Source: an uncultured Lachnospiraceae bacterium (GTDB lineage Bacteria > Bacillota > Clostridia > Lachnospirales > Lachnospiraceae). From it: 43,671 nucleotides of DNA. Each line of letters starts with the position of its first letter. Position 1 is the stretch's first letter. The position numbers and the translations under genes were made by a program. The stretch is from the NCBI GenBank assembly GCA_944381615.1, contig CALWLT010000033.1, forward strand, positions 1 through 43,671, given 5' to 3'. The notes under the pieces are model-generated. The model saw only the letters and a list, made by a program, of their open reading frames with translations, was not told where the DNA came from and ran no database searches. Below, piece after piece: positions 7,904 to 15,735 of the stretch.

Positions 7904-7979
7904 GCGATCCGTGCGCCGGCGGTCCTGTTCAGACCGGGAAGGCGATCCGTGCGCCGGCGCTCCTGTTCAGGCCGGGAAG
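7904..7979. repeat. 38-bp direct repeat covering the 3' end and stop codon of the permease gene
   Basis: Two adjacent 38-bp units (7904-7941 and 7942-7979) differ at only two positions. The unit next to the gene includes the permease stop codon and last codons (minus strand), so the other is a near-copy of the gene tail lying outside it. A third, shorter match (ACGCGATCCGTGC) lies just beyond. A separate small hairpin, TCTGGC-GTTTT-GCCAGA, is at 7863-7879. No T-run terminator is seen for the operon. Confidence 0.8.
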
Positions 7980-9244
7980 ACGATCAGCGCGCCGGTGGTC
8001 AGGGCGAGCAGGCGGATGAAATACTGCGGAATCGTGAATTTCCAGAATTCCAGGATGTTGTATTTCCCGACGCCCATAACCATGGCGGGCATGCCGTCGA
8101 TCGGCAGGAAATGCCCGCACCAGCCGGAGATGACGATCGCGCAGGCCGCGGCCGTGGGATCCAGCCCCAGGCTGACGCAGGTGGCGATGGCCATGGGGGC
8201 GAAGACGTAGACCGTGCCGATGGTCGAGCCGGTCATGGTGGCGAGTACGCTTGTCAGGATACAGAATACAAAAATCATGACGAACGGGTTGATGTCGTTC
8301 CCGAGCATGCCGGCGACCGTGGAGCCGACCAGGTTGGTCAGGCCGGTGCTGCCGAGCGCGTCGGCGATGCCGATGACGCCGGCGGACATCAGGATGATGG
8401 GCGCGCAGATGGCGTCGCGGATTTCGTTGAAGTTCATGACGCCGATGACCAGCAGGACGGCAACCGACAGGCCGGGGATGGCGTAGCCGGCGTCGCCGAT
8501 GAAGCTCTGGAGAATCATGCCGAGGACAGCGATGATAAATACGGCGTAGGTCAGCTGCTCCTTCCATTTCGGAAGCGTGGAAACCGTTTCGCCCTGGGCT
8601 CTGGCCTCTGCGGTCGCCTCGGCGATCGGGTGATCCGGCAGGAGTTTGTACTGGAGCACGCAGTTTAACAGAAAGCCGAACGAGAGAAACAGATTGACGA
8701 TGGCAAATTTGAAGACCGGGACCTGCGAGGCGACGCCGGCGCTTCCCAGGACCGCGATCACGATGCCGTACTGCAGGGCGGTGTTAAAGGGGATCAGCGG
8801 GTGGTTGGCCGCAAAGCCGGCCGTCATGATGACCTTGGACGGCGGAAGCTTCTTGCTGTAGGGCAGCGTGGACAGAAGACCGATCGTCAGCACGTAGTAG
8901 GCCGTGGAACCGGTTCCGAACAGGCTGCAGGCCAGCATGACCACGAGGATGATGAGCAGATAGGCTTTGAGCCCGCCCTTGTCCGCCATGTTGAACATGA
9001 TTCTTTTAAAGGCGGAGATAAAGCTGGTTTTCTGCAGGGCGGCGATGAGCGCCATGAATTCCGCCAGCATGACGATGGTGGCGTTGGAAAAGCCCGCGAA
9101 CGCGCCTTTGATGTCCGTGATGCCGAAGATGACCAGCAGCAGGCAGGCCAGAAGCGGCGGCGCGCCGAAGGGCAGCTTGTCCATCATGATCAGGATGATC
9201 ATGAATATGGTAATGGCCAGAGCGAGAATCATCTGGGTTGTCAT
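7967..9244 (-). CDS. DASS/SLC13-type anion permease (ion transporter superfamily)
   Basis: 425 residues, with about ten to twelve hydrophobic segments. Family hallmarks are repeated 'SNATIVMLAEFMALIAAL'-type helices, 'FGTGSTAYYVLT' and 'TMTGSTIGTVYVFAP' hairpins where SLC13/DASS proteins hold substrate and Na+, and 'AANHPLIPFNTALQYG'. The family moves di- and tricarboxylates, sulfate or related anions. As last gene of an acid-sugar operon, 15 bases after the PdxA-like gene, it most likely imports the acidic substrate (for example a C4 sugar acid); this comes from context only. The ATG at 9244 follows AGGAGGAACCC. Arsenite or other anion antiporter families are alternatives within the same superfamily. 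Confidence 0.85.
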   Translation of the reverse strand: MTTQMILALAITIFMIILIMMDKLPFGAPPLLACLLLVIFGITDIKGAFAGFSNATIVMLAEFMALIAALQKTSFISAFKRIMFNMADKGGLKAYLLIILVVMLACSLFGTGSTAYYVLTIGLLSTLPYSKKLPPSKVIMTAGFAANHPLIPFNTALQYGIVIAVLGSAGVASQVPVFKFAIVNLFLSFGFLLNCVLQYKLLPDHPIAEATAEARAQGETVSTLPKWKEQLTYAVFIIAVLGMILQSFIGDAGYAIPGLSVAVLLVIGVMNFNEIRDAICAPIILMSAGVIGIADALGSTGLTNLVGSTVAGMLGNDINPFVMIFVFCILTSVLATMTGSTIGTVYVFAPMAIATCVSLGLDPTAAACAIVISGWCGHFLPIDGMPAMVMGVGKYNILEFWKFTIPQYFIRLLALTTGALIVFPA

Positions 9245-9259
9245 AATGGGTTCCTCCTG

Positions 9260-10333
9260 TTATTTTCTGCGACCGTTTGCCATGCGCACGGCGTAGTCGA
9301 TGGCGTTGACCAGGCTCAATTCGTTGCTAGTGCCTTTGCCGGCCAGGGAAAAGCCGGTTCCGTGATCGACGCTGGTGCGGATGATGGGAAGCCCGAGCGT
9401 GACGTTGACGCCCTCGACGGCTTTCCAGGCCTGTTTTTCGCGGTCGTAGACGAAGCCTACGGTTTTGAGCGGGATGTGCCCCTGATCGTGGTACATGCAG
9501 ACGACGATGTCATACCAGCCGCCCAGCGCTTCGGAAAAGACGCTGTCGGGCGGGATCGGGCCGATGGCGTCGATGCCCTCTGCGTTTGCCGCCTCGATGG
9601 CGGGGCTGATTTCCTCGATTTCTTCCGTGCCGAAGAGGCCGCTTTCCCCGCAGTGCGGGTTGAGTCCGGCGACGGCGACCCGCGGCGCTTTGATCCCCAT
9701 GTCCCGGCAGGCGCGGTCGGCGATCTCGATGACCTCCAGGACGCGCGCTTTCTTCACGCGGTCGCAGGCCCCGCGCAGGGAGACGTGGGTGGAAACGTGC
9801 ACGACGCGCAGGTCGTGGTGCGCCAGCATCATGGTGTATTTCTTCGTGCCCGTATAGGTAGCGTAGATCTCGGTATGGCCGTCAAAATGGGTGTAGCCGT
9901 CCGAAGTTTCTCCGTGGAAAAATTCCAGCGCCCGGTTCATGGCTTCTTTGTTGAGGGCGTTGGTACAGGTGGCGTCCACTTCGCCGGCCAGCGCCAGTTC
10001 GATGACCTTTTTCACGCACTGGAAGGCGGCGTTGCCGCCCTCGATGCTGACCTGCCCGAGCGGGAAGGCGGCGGGATCCTCAATCAGATCCAGATGCAGC
10101 ACATCGATGGTGCCGGGGGCAAAGACGGCGTCGCTCACGGATTGACAGCGGCGGATCCGGATGTCGGGGCGGCCGACGAAGCGGGCCGCCTGTTCGATCA
10201 TTTTCGCGTCGCCGACCACAAGGGGGCGGCAGCGGTCGTAAATGTCTCTGTGGGCCAGCGCTTTGACGGTAATCTCGGGGCCGTTTCCGGCGGGATCGCC
10301 CATGGTAATCCCGATAATCGGTGTTTCCTTCAT
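9260..10333 (-). CDS. pdxA2: PdxA2-like dehydrogenase (4-phospho-D-threonate/erythronate oxidative decarboxylase)
   Basis: 357 residues of the PdxA family: N-terminal 'IIGITMGDPAGNGPEI', metal-binding histidines in 'DGHTEIYATYTG', 'LNPHCGESGLFG' and 'YHDQGHIPLK', and 'TSVDHGTGFSLAGKG' near the end. PdxA itself makes vitamin B6 from 4-phosphohydroxy-L-threonine. The PdxA2 branch, found beside DUF1537 kinases, oxidises 4-phospho-D-threonate (or erythronate), which then decarboxylates to dihydroxyacetone phosphate with NAD+ as acceptor. The DUF1537 kinase in this operon makes that role more likely than B6 synthesis, and no other B6 gene is near. Start ATG 10333 follows AGGAGGAACACATCTC. Confidence 0.87.
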   Translation of the reverse strand: MKETPIIGITMGDPAGNGPEITVKALAHRDIYDRCRPLVVGDAKMIEQAARFVGRPDIRIRRCQSVSDAVFAPGTIDVLHLDLIEDPAAFPLGQVSIEGGNAAFQCVKKVIELALAGEVDATCTNALNKEAMNRALEFFHGETSDGYTHFDGHTEIYATYTGTKKYTMMLAHHDLRVVHVSTHVSLRGACDRVKKARVLEVIEIADRACRDMGIKAPRVAVAGLNPHCGESGLFGTEEIEEISPAIEAANAEGIDAIGPIPPDSVFSEALGGWYDIVVCMYHDQGHIPLKTVGFVYDREKQAWKAVEGVNVTLGLPIIRTSVDHGTGFSLAGKGTSNELSLVNAIDYAVRMANGRRK

Positions 10334-10353
10334 GAGATGTGTTCCTCCTGACC

Positions 10354-10383
10354 GGGGCTTTCGCAGAAGATCGCGAAAGCCCC
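10354..10383 (-). other. Intercistronic hairpin between DHDPS-like gene and pdxA2
   Basis: GGGGCTTTCGC (10354-10364) pairs perfectly with GCGAAAGCCCC (10373-10383) around an 8-base loop. It lies 8 bases after the upstream gene's stop, with no T-run. Likely an mRNA processing or stability element that changes expression of the distal genes. Confidence 0.6.
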
Positions 10384-10390
10384 CTTCTGA

Positions 10391-11299
10391 TTAGTGCATG
10401 CCTTTGGCTTCGTTTTCCGCCAGAACCTTCTTCAGAGCTTTGATGCCTTCCTCGGGCACCTGGTTAAAGGGCGCGCGGCAGGGGCCGACGTTGTAGCCGA
10501 GCAGGCGGGCGGCCGTCTTGACGATGGTGTTGGGGTTGCCGTACTTAAAGCAGGCGCGGAAGCTCTGGATGCTTTCGTTGGCTTCTTTGGCCTCCTTGAT
10601 CTTTCCTTCCATGAACAGATTGTAGATGGAGGCCATGGTGTGCGGGTAGACGTTGGCGCAGCCCGCGATGCCGCCGGTTCCACCGGCCAGAAGCGTCCAG
10701 ATGATCAGCTGGTCATTGCCGGACAGGGTGTAGAAGGTTCCGTTTTCCTTCTGCTTTCCGGCGTCGATGTAGCCCAGGATGTTCGTGAAATTGCCGCTGG
10801 AGTCTTTGGCGCCGACGATGTTTTCCATCTGGGCCAGGCGGGCGACGGTGGCGGGGGCCAGGGCGTTGCCGGTGCGGGCCGGGATGTTGTAGAGCACGAT
10901 GGGCATGTCCACGGCCGCGGCGACGGCTTTGTAGTGCTCGTAGAGCTCGTCCTGGCTGGCGGCGGCGAAGCTGGGCGTGATGATGGACAGCACGTCGGCG
11001 CCGGCGTCCCGGGCCATTTTGCTCTGCGCGATCGTTTCTTTTGTGGAAATGCAGCCGGTTCCGGCGTAGACGGGAACGCGGCCGTTGCACTGCTCGATGA
11101 CGGTCTCCAGCACCAGCTGTTTCTCGCCGGCGGTCAGGATGTAGCCCTCGCCGTTGGTGCCGAAGGGGAAGAGCGCGTGCACGCCGTTTTCGATCATCCG
11201 GTCTACCTGGCGGCGCAGTTCCGGCACGTTGATGCTCTCATCCTCGTGCATGGGGGTCAGAATGGGCGGGATAATGCCTCTCAGTTCAATCGCTTTCAT
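10391..11299 (-). CDS. DHDPS/NAL-family lyase (class I pyruvate aldolase)
   Basis: 302 residues, the usual length for dihydrodipicolinate synthase/N-acetylneuraminate lyase proteins. Schiff-base lysine K165 lies in 'VGAKDSSGN', the catalytic Tyr (Y137) in 'VLYNIPARTG', and the pyruvate-carboxylate loop 'GTNGEG' at 47-52. Members add or release pyruvate: DapA, NanA, KDG aldolase and related enzymes. This one sits in a sugar-acid operon rather than a lysine cluster, so cleavage of a 2-keto-3-deoxy acid (or a sialic-acid-like substrate, given the sialidase-like neighbour) is more likely than lysine synthesis. The sequence does not decide the substrate. It is flanked on both sides by intercistronic hairpins. 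Start ATG 11299 has AAGGAGG upstream. Confidence 0.88.
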   Translation of the reverse strand: MKAIELRGIIPPILTPMHEDESINVPELRRQVDRMIENGVHALFPFGTNGEGYILTAGEKQLVLETVIEQCNGRVPVYAGTGCISTKETIAQSKMARDAGADVLSIITPSFAAASQDELYEHYKAVAAAVDMPIVLYNIPARTGNALAPATVARLAQMENIVGAKDSSGNFTNILGYIDAGKQKENGTFYTLSGNDQLIIWTLLAGGTGGIAGCANVYPHTMASIYNLFMEGKIKEAKEANESIQSFRACFKYGNPNTIVKTAARLLGYNVGPCRAPFNQVPEEGIKALKKVLAENEAKGMH

Positions 11300-11374
11300 A
11301 AAAATCCTCCTTAAATAATTTGATGGGAAATATCTGATCCGGTGCGAAACAGAAGTTTTGGCTGCTCTGGCGCG

Positions 11375-11398
11375 GCCGGCCGCGTCAAGACGGCCGGC
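11375..11398 (-). other. Intercistronic hairpin between Fe-ADH and DHDPS-like genes
   Basis: GCCGGCCG (11375-11382) pairs with CGGCCGGC (11391-11398) in the 114-base gap between these genes. No T-run. With the hairpin at 10354-10383 it brackets the lyase gene. Confidence 0.5.
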
Positions 11399-11413
11399 TG
11401 ATGTGACCGGCCT

Positions 11414-12577
11414 TTAAAGGATCTGGCGGTACAGGGCGCGGGCGTCGTCCGGGGTAACCGGGCGCGGGTTGTTGATCAGAAGGCGTTTAACCTGCATGCC
11501 GGCGGCTACCAGGCCCTCCAGATCCTCTTCGGGCACGCCGAATTCCTTCAGGCTGGCCGGGATATCCAGGTGCTTTACGATGGCTTCCAGGCGGGTGATG
11601 ATCCAGGCCGATTTCTCTTCGGCGGTAACGCAGGTCCGGACTTCGTCATGGCAGCAGCGGTCGTAGGCGGCGGCCAGGCGCTCCCGGCAGGCAGGCTCGT
11701 TAAAGCGCATGACCGGGGCCAGCAGGATGGCGTTGGAGATGCCATGGGCGATGTGATATTTGCCGCCCAGCGGGTAGCTCAATGCGTGGACGGCCGTGGT
11801 GCCGCTGGCTGTGATGGCCAGGCCGCCGTAATAGGCCGCGATCTGCATGCGGTTTTTCTCGGTCATGGCCTCCGGATCGTCGCAGGCTTTTTCGATGTTG
11901 TTTAAAATCAGATCCAGGCCCTCCAGCGCGTAGAGATCGCTAAACGGGTTGGCTTTGTTGCTGGTAAAGCATTCGATGCAGTGCGCCAGGGCGTCCACGC
12001 CGGTGGCGGCGGCGATGGAGCGCGGCAGGTTTTTGATCATGCGCGCGTCCAGGATCACGTAATCGGCGATCAGGTTGTCATTGACGATGCCGACCTTTAA
12101 TTCTTTTTCCGGAACGGCGACAATGGCGTTGGGCGTGACCTCGGCGCCGGTGCCGGCCGTGGTGGGGATGAGGATGACGGGCACGCATTTTCTGGCGCGG
12201 CCCGGATCATCCAGGAGTTCTTTTACGCCGTATTCGTCGGTCACGAGGACGCTGGCCAGCTTGGCCGCGTCCATGACGCTGCCGCCGCCGCAGGCGATGA
12301 TCAGATCGGCGCCGCTTTCCTTAAATTCGTCGACCAGCTTCTGAACCGCCATGTAGCTGGGCTCGGCGGGAAGATCGTCGAGGACGTAATAGTCGGCTCC
12401 GGCCGCCTGTACGGCCTGCTTTGGCAGGGCAAAGAGGCCGGCGTTTTGGATTCCCCTGTCGGTAAACATGGCCGCGCGGCGCACGTTTCCGGCCCTGAGG
12501 ATGGCCGTGATCTGCTCCATGGCGTTCTCGCCGCCGTAAACGGCGCGCGGCATTTTCAGATTATAGGTTGTAAGCAT
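11414..12577 (-). CDS. Iron-containing alcohol dehydrogenase
   Basis: 387 residues, full family length. The nucleotide-binding 'ADLIIACGGGSVMDAAK' and following 'TTAGTGAEVTPNAI' are present. Metal ligands are in 'DALAHCIECF' and 'AVHALSYPLGGKYHIAHG', the two group III ADH signatures. Such enzymes reduce aldehydes or oxidise diols and hydroxyacids with NAD(P)(H); lactaldehyde and 1,3-propanediol dehydrogenases belong here. In this operon it could act on the aldehyde released by the DHDPS-like lyase, or oxidise a hydroxy acid before phosphorylation; both are inference. It starts at ATG 12577, 36 bases after the sialidase-like gene. Confidence 0.92.
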   Translation of the reverse strand: MLTTYNLKMPRAVYGGENAMEQITAILRAGNVRRAAMFTDRGIQNAGLFALPKQAVQAAGADYYVLDDLPAEPSYMAVQKLVDEFKESGADLIIACGGGSVMDAAKLASVLVTDEYGVKELLDDPGRARKCVPVILIPTTAGTGAEVTPNAIVAVPEKELKVGIVNDNLIADYVILDARMIKNLPRSIAAATGVDALAHCIECFTSNKANPFSDLYALEGLDLILNNIEKACDDPEAMTEKNRMQIAAYYGGLAITASGTTAVHALSYPLGGKYHIAHGISNAILLAPVMRFNEPACRERLAAAYDRCCHDEVRTCVTAEEKSAWIITRLEAIVKHLDIPASLKEFGVPEEDLEGLVAAGMQVKRLLINNPRPVTPDDARALYRQIL

Positions 12578-12613
12578 GGCAAAAACCTCCTTTGATGAAC
12601 AGATGGACTGGTG

Positions 12614-13774
12614 TCAGCGGCTCTGGGCGGCCGTGGGGTTATAGAGCCCGACGCGTTCGCGCTTTGCGCCGAGGACGTCTTCTTCGGTAAAACGGACGTA
12701 TTTGATTCCCTGGCGCGTGCGCGCGGCGTAGGCCAGGTGAATGACGCCGTCTGTCCCCTGCATGATAAAGGGATATTCATACTGTTGATTGTTGGTCCGG
12801 TTTTCTTCTCCGATGAAGCCTTCGCCGCGTTCCATCCAGCGGATGATCGGGAAGGTCAGGCCGCCGTCCTCGGAGAGAGCGACCGCCACCGGACAGCGCA
12901 GGCCCGGCCACGCGGCCTTTCCGGGAACCGGATCAGGCGTGCAGGTGGGGTTGTATGCGACGGCGATGCGTCCGCTCTGAAGTTTTACGGCGCTGATGCT
13001 GGAATTGTTGTTGGGCAGCGGCGTCGGCTCCGGCTTTGTCCAGGTCTCGCCCCAGTCGAAGGATTCGCTGCGGTGGATGCGGTATGCCGCGCGGTTGCGC
13101 ATGAAGGCGGCCAGATGGCCGGGTTCCAGCTCTACGACGTTGGCGTGAACATGGCCGTTGCTCTCCGGCATCATGACCGTGCGCCAGGTTTTCCCCTCAT
13201 CGTCCGAGATGCGAAACGCGGTCGGATCGCCGGAAAGCCCGTCGGCGGAATCGGTGCAGAGCCAGTTGGAAAAGATCCAGCGTCCGTTTGAGAGCACCTG
13301 GATGGGCTGGCGGCAGAAGGTGCCTTCCTCCGGGAAGACGGTCTCGTACGGGCCCCAGGTACGCCCGCCGTCCGTGCTCTTCTGGCAGCGGACCACGGCG
13401 GTGTACTGCATGTTGTCCTTTCCCTCCTGGCGATCCAGCTGCGCCGTGTACATGGCCCAGACAGCGTTGTCGGGGCCGCAGAACAGCGATGGGTTCTGCT
13501 CGCTGCGCTCCGGGTCGTTCGAGATATCGACCGGAGGCAGCCAGGCCGGCGCGCCGCAGGGCAGCAGAGAACAGATGATGTGGACGTCGGCGCTTCCCTC
13601 ATAGGTGCCGGCGAACCAGCAGCAAAGCAGATCGCCGTTTGCGAGCTGCGCCAGGGCGGGCGCGTGGGCGGTGGGCCAGCCGCCGGTGGGCAGCAGGGCT
13701 TCCACGGTGCCCATTTCTTCATTTTCATAGAGCGTGCCGTCCCAGGTCAGGCCGGGAAGTTTGGGGTATGACAT
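12614..13774 (-). CDS. Cytoplasmic sialidase-like (BNR/Asp-box) protein
   Basis: 386 residues from ATG 13774, chosen because AAAAAGGAGGAAC lies directly upstream; a longer frame would add 70 unrelated residues overlapping the previous gene. Asp-box repeats of a six-bladed propeller are visible: 'STDGGRTWG', 'SDDEGKTWR', 'SFDWGETW' and 'SEDGGLTF'. 'FCRQPIQVLSNGRWIF' and 'NPSLFCGPDNAVW' fit the BNR_2 sialidase-like family. No signal peptide or anchor, so it would act in the cytoplasm. Classical sialidases are secreted or surface-bound, so a different glycoside substrate or lyase-type activity is possible. It lies between the DUF1537 kinase and Fe-ADH, next to an NAL-family lyase. Confidence 0.82.
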   Translation of the reverse strand: MSYPKLPGLTWDGTLYENEEMGTVEALLPTGGWPTAHAPALAQLANGDLLCCWFAGTYEGSADVHIICSLLPCGAPAWLPPVDISNDPERSEQNPSLFCGPDNAVWAMYTAQLDRQEGKDNMQYTAVVRCQKSTDGGRTWGPYETVFPEEGTFCRQPIQVLSNGRWIFSNWLCTDSADGLSGDPTAFRISDDEGKTWRTVMMPESNGHVHANVVELEPGHLAAFMRNRAAYRIHRSESFDWGETWTKPEPTPLPNNNSSISAVKLQSGRIAVAYNPTCTPDPVPGKAAWPGLRCPVAVALSEDGGLTFPIIRWMERGEGFIGEENRTNNQQYEYPFIMQGTDGVIHLAYAARTRQGIKYVRFTEEDVLGAKRERVGLYNPTAAQSR

Positions 13775-13812
13775 ATGCGTTCCTCCTTTTTGGGAAAATG
13801 GGGTATATGGGG

Positions 13813-15063
13813 TCAGCGGGCCATGCGTCCGGCCAGATCCGCAAAGAGCGTCTCCTGGCCGAAGCCTCCCGACTTGGTAATCACAAAGCGCGTGCAGCCG
13901 CGGCAGGAAAAGCGCGCCAGGACGACGCCCTTTTCCAGCTCGCAGACGGGGATCAGTTCCCGCACGCCCACGGCTTTCATGCACTGTAAAAGCGTGTCGC
14001 CGCCGGTCAGCAGCAGGGTGCCGAGATTCTGGCTGGAGAAAATGGCTCCGGCCAGGCTGCCGAGGCTTCGCGCGATCCGCACGCGCAGCCCGTCCAGGTT
14101 AAGCCCGAGCGCGGCGGCATAGCCGGCGGTCAGCTGATTGCCGCACGCGTCGCTGCTCTCGATGATGCAGTGCGCATGTTCCGTCAGCATGGTTTCGATG
14201 GCAGCCAGATCGCGACGCCCTTCTTCGGTCTCCCAGTAACCGGCCTTCAGCTTCTGGCGGGGCGTCAGCCGCAGCCGGGCAAAGCCGGCGCGCTCGGCGG
14301 CATCCAGCTGGGCCAGCGTGATGGGATTGACGCTTCCGCAGACGACCAGAAGCCGCGGATCCAGCTTTGGCACCCCCGGCGCGCCGGACTGTCTAAGATG
14401 CAGAAGCTCTGGCAGAAAAACGGCGAAACCGGCGCAGCCGGCCAGAATGCGGGGGCGGCGTCCGGCAAAGAGACGGCGGCCGGTGGATTCCAGATCCGCA
14501 TCGTCCGAGGCGTCAAAAACCAGGATCCCGCCGTCCTCCGGGATCGGATCCGGGTCCTTTAAAGGCGGGAAGCTGTGAACCGGGAGGCTGCTCTGCGCGC
14601 CAATGAGCTCCGGCACCGAGGCGCGGCGGACCGGCTCAAAGGGATCCGCGCCGAAGGGGCTTTCTGTAACCGGAACCCCGTCCACATAGTGGATGCCGCC
14701 GCGGGTTATCCGTCCGGTCTGCGGGAAGGCGGGGAGAAACGGAAGCTGTTTTTCGCCGCTTGCCGTAAGCAGGGCGGATAACTCCGCTCCGATCTGGCCG
14801 CGCAGGGCGGAATCCGTTTTTTTATAGAGAAAGCGGACGCCGGCCTTTACGGCGCGCCCGGTCAGGGCGGCGACGGTGCGGCGGGCGTCCTCCGGCTCCA
14901 GATGCCGGGTTTCCGTGTCCACTACCAGGACTTCGTCCGCAAAGAAGGCGGGATTGGCGTCCGGATCGGCAACCACGCGCGTGGCGATTCCCCGGGCGGC
15001 AAACTGCACGCCCGTATCCAGCGCGCCGGTAAAATCGTCGGCAATGATCAGCAGAGAAACCAT
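13813..15063 (-). CDS. dtnK: DUF1537-family four-carbon acid sugar kinase (DtnK/OtnK-like)
   Basis: 416 residues. N-terminal substrate domain: 'IIADDFTGALDTGVQFA', 'YKKTDSALRGQIGAE', and 'PAFPQTGRITRGGIHYVDG' leading to 'TESPFGADPF'. C-terminal nucleotide domain: 'VVCGSVNPITLAQL', 'LLLTGGDTLLQ' and the closing 'ITKSGGFGQETLF'. This family phosphorylates D-threonate, D-erythronate or L-threonate at O4. With a PdxA2 partner, D-threonate (DtnK) is the best-supported substrate, giving DHAP after decarboxylation. The OtnC/OtnI genes of the alternative branch are absent. First gene of the six-gene minus-strand operon; ATG 15063 follows AGAAAGGAAAA. No regulator of the operon is adjacent. Confidence 0.87.
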   Translation of the reverse strand: MVSLLIIADDFTGALDTGVQFAARGIATRVVADPDANPAFFADEVLVVDTETRHLEPEDARRTVAALTGRAVKAGVRFLYKKTDSALRGQIGAELSALLTASGEKQLPFLPAFPQTGRITRGGIHYVDGVPVTESPFGADPFEPVRRASVPELIGAQSSLPVHSFPPLKDPDPIPEDGGILVFDASDDADLESTGRRLFAGRRPRILAGCAGFAVFLPELLHLRQSGAPGVPKLDPRLLVVCGSVNPITLAQLDAAERAGFARLRLTPRQKLKAGYWETEEGRRDLAAIETMLTEHAHCIIESSDACGNQLTAGYAAALGLNLDGLRVRIARSLGSLAGAIFSSQNLGTLLLTGGDTLLQCMKAVGVRELIPVCELEKGVVLARFSCRGCTRFVITKSGGFGQETLFADLAGRMAR

Positions 15064-15165
15064 GTCTGTTTTCCTTTCTGTCTTTGATTAGGATGCGAAA
15101 ATGAAAGTTCTGTATTCATTATGTCCGGGAACGGGACAGATTTCGCGGAGGAAAGGAGGAAAAAA

Positions 15166-15318
15166 ATGTTTATACGGGAAGATTTTTCACAGCAGCCGGG
15201 AACCTCTCCCGAAGGGGCCGGAACGGGCGTTTCAGAAGCGCGGTTCAGGAGGGTTCAGGAGAATGTCAGAAAAGAGGTGCGTTTTTTTTGGTTTTCTGAT
15301 ATACTGAATGTATATTGA
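15166..15318 (+). CDS. Possible small protein (50 residues)
   Basis: ATG 15166 follows an excellent ribosome site (GGAAAGGAGGAAAAAA). The 50-residue product begins MFIREDFSQQPG, has no hydrophobic segment, and ends 'FFWFSDILNVY'. It is not recognised as any family. The frame continues upstream without a better start. A candidate -10 for the next gene overlaps its 3' end. It could be a real leader or small gene, or chance; the ribosome site is the main support. Confidence 0.35.
   Translation: MFIREDFSQQPGTSPEGAGTGVSEARFRRVQENVRKEVRFFWFSDILNVY
15297..15305 (+). promoter_or_regulatory. Candidate extended -10 promoter
   Basis: TGA followed by TATACT (TG-N-TATACT) at 15297-15305, about 75 bases before the small membrane protein gene. 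No convincing -35 hexamer at 16-18 bases, so this rests on the extended -10 alone. Confidence 0.35.
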
Positions 15319-15379
15319 CGGCCGTCAGGCAGAGAAGAGAGCCGGAACGGGGAACGGACGTAGAAAGGCAGGAAAAAAA

Positions 15380-15631
15380 ATGGCGCGGTATTTTGGGAAA
15401 AATCCGATCGATAAAAAGAATTACGGAAAAATCTATTACGGCAAGAACGATTATGGCAAAAAGGAGCCGAAGAATTATCACATCGGCCTGTGGATTGGCG
15501 TCCTGATGTGCCTGGTGGCGATCTGGGTCGAGGGCGGCAAGGCGGAGGAGGCCGCGCAGGAGACGGCCGTGCAGACGGAAGCGGCCGCGCAGGCCGGCAC
15601 GGAAACACAGCCGCAGGAGGCAGAGGAGTAA
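15380..15631 (+). CDS. Small single-pass membrane protein (83 residues)
   Basis: Start ATG 15380 follows AAAGGCAGG. The N-terminus is basic and rich in Tyr/Lys/Asn with repeating 'KNYGKIYYGKNDYGKK'. One membrane span, 'HIGLWIGVLMCLVAIWV', lies around residues 33-50, followed by an Ala/Glu/Gln/Thr-rich acidic tail. Charge distribution predicts N-in, C-out. No family recognised. The sensor-kinase promoter begins 55 bases after its stop, so it is a separate unit, although it lies next to the kinase. Confidence 0.6.
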   Translation: MARYFGKNPIDKKNYGKIYYGKNDYGKKEPKNYHIGLWIGVLMCLVAIWVEGGKAEEAAQETAVQTEAAAQAGTETQPQEAEE

Positions 15632-15685
15632 GAAACCAGGAAAAAAGAAAGATCAGACAGAAAGCAAAAGGAGCGGCCCGGATTC

Positions 15686-15714
15686 TTGTGCAAACCGCCG
15701 GTTTCCCTTATAAT
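15686..15714 (+). promoter_or_regulatory. Promoter of the sensor kinase operon
   Basis: -35 TTGTGC at 15686-15691, a 17-base spacer, and a perfect -10 TATAAT at 15709-15714. Transcription would begin close to 15721, so the leader before ATG 15736 is only about 15 bases and is filled by the ribosome site GGAGGGGG. Confidence 0.7.
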
Positions 15715-15735
15715 AGCAGGGGAGGGGGAAAAAGC

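Noticed and set aside
9260..10333. Housekeeping pdxA for vitamin B6
   Set aside because: No other B6 synthesis genes nearby and a DUF1537 kinase in the operon, which points to the PdxA2 role.
8801..10351. Long plus-strand open frame opposite the permease and pdxA2 genes
   Set aside because: Composition is Asp/Gly/Val-rich as expected of an antisense frame; the minus-strand genes have full family motifs.
13775..13984. N-terminal extension of the sialidase-like protein
   Set aside because: The extra 70 residues overlap the kinase gene and look like its out-of-frame translation, while a strong ribosome site precedes the internal ATG.
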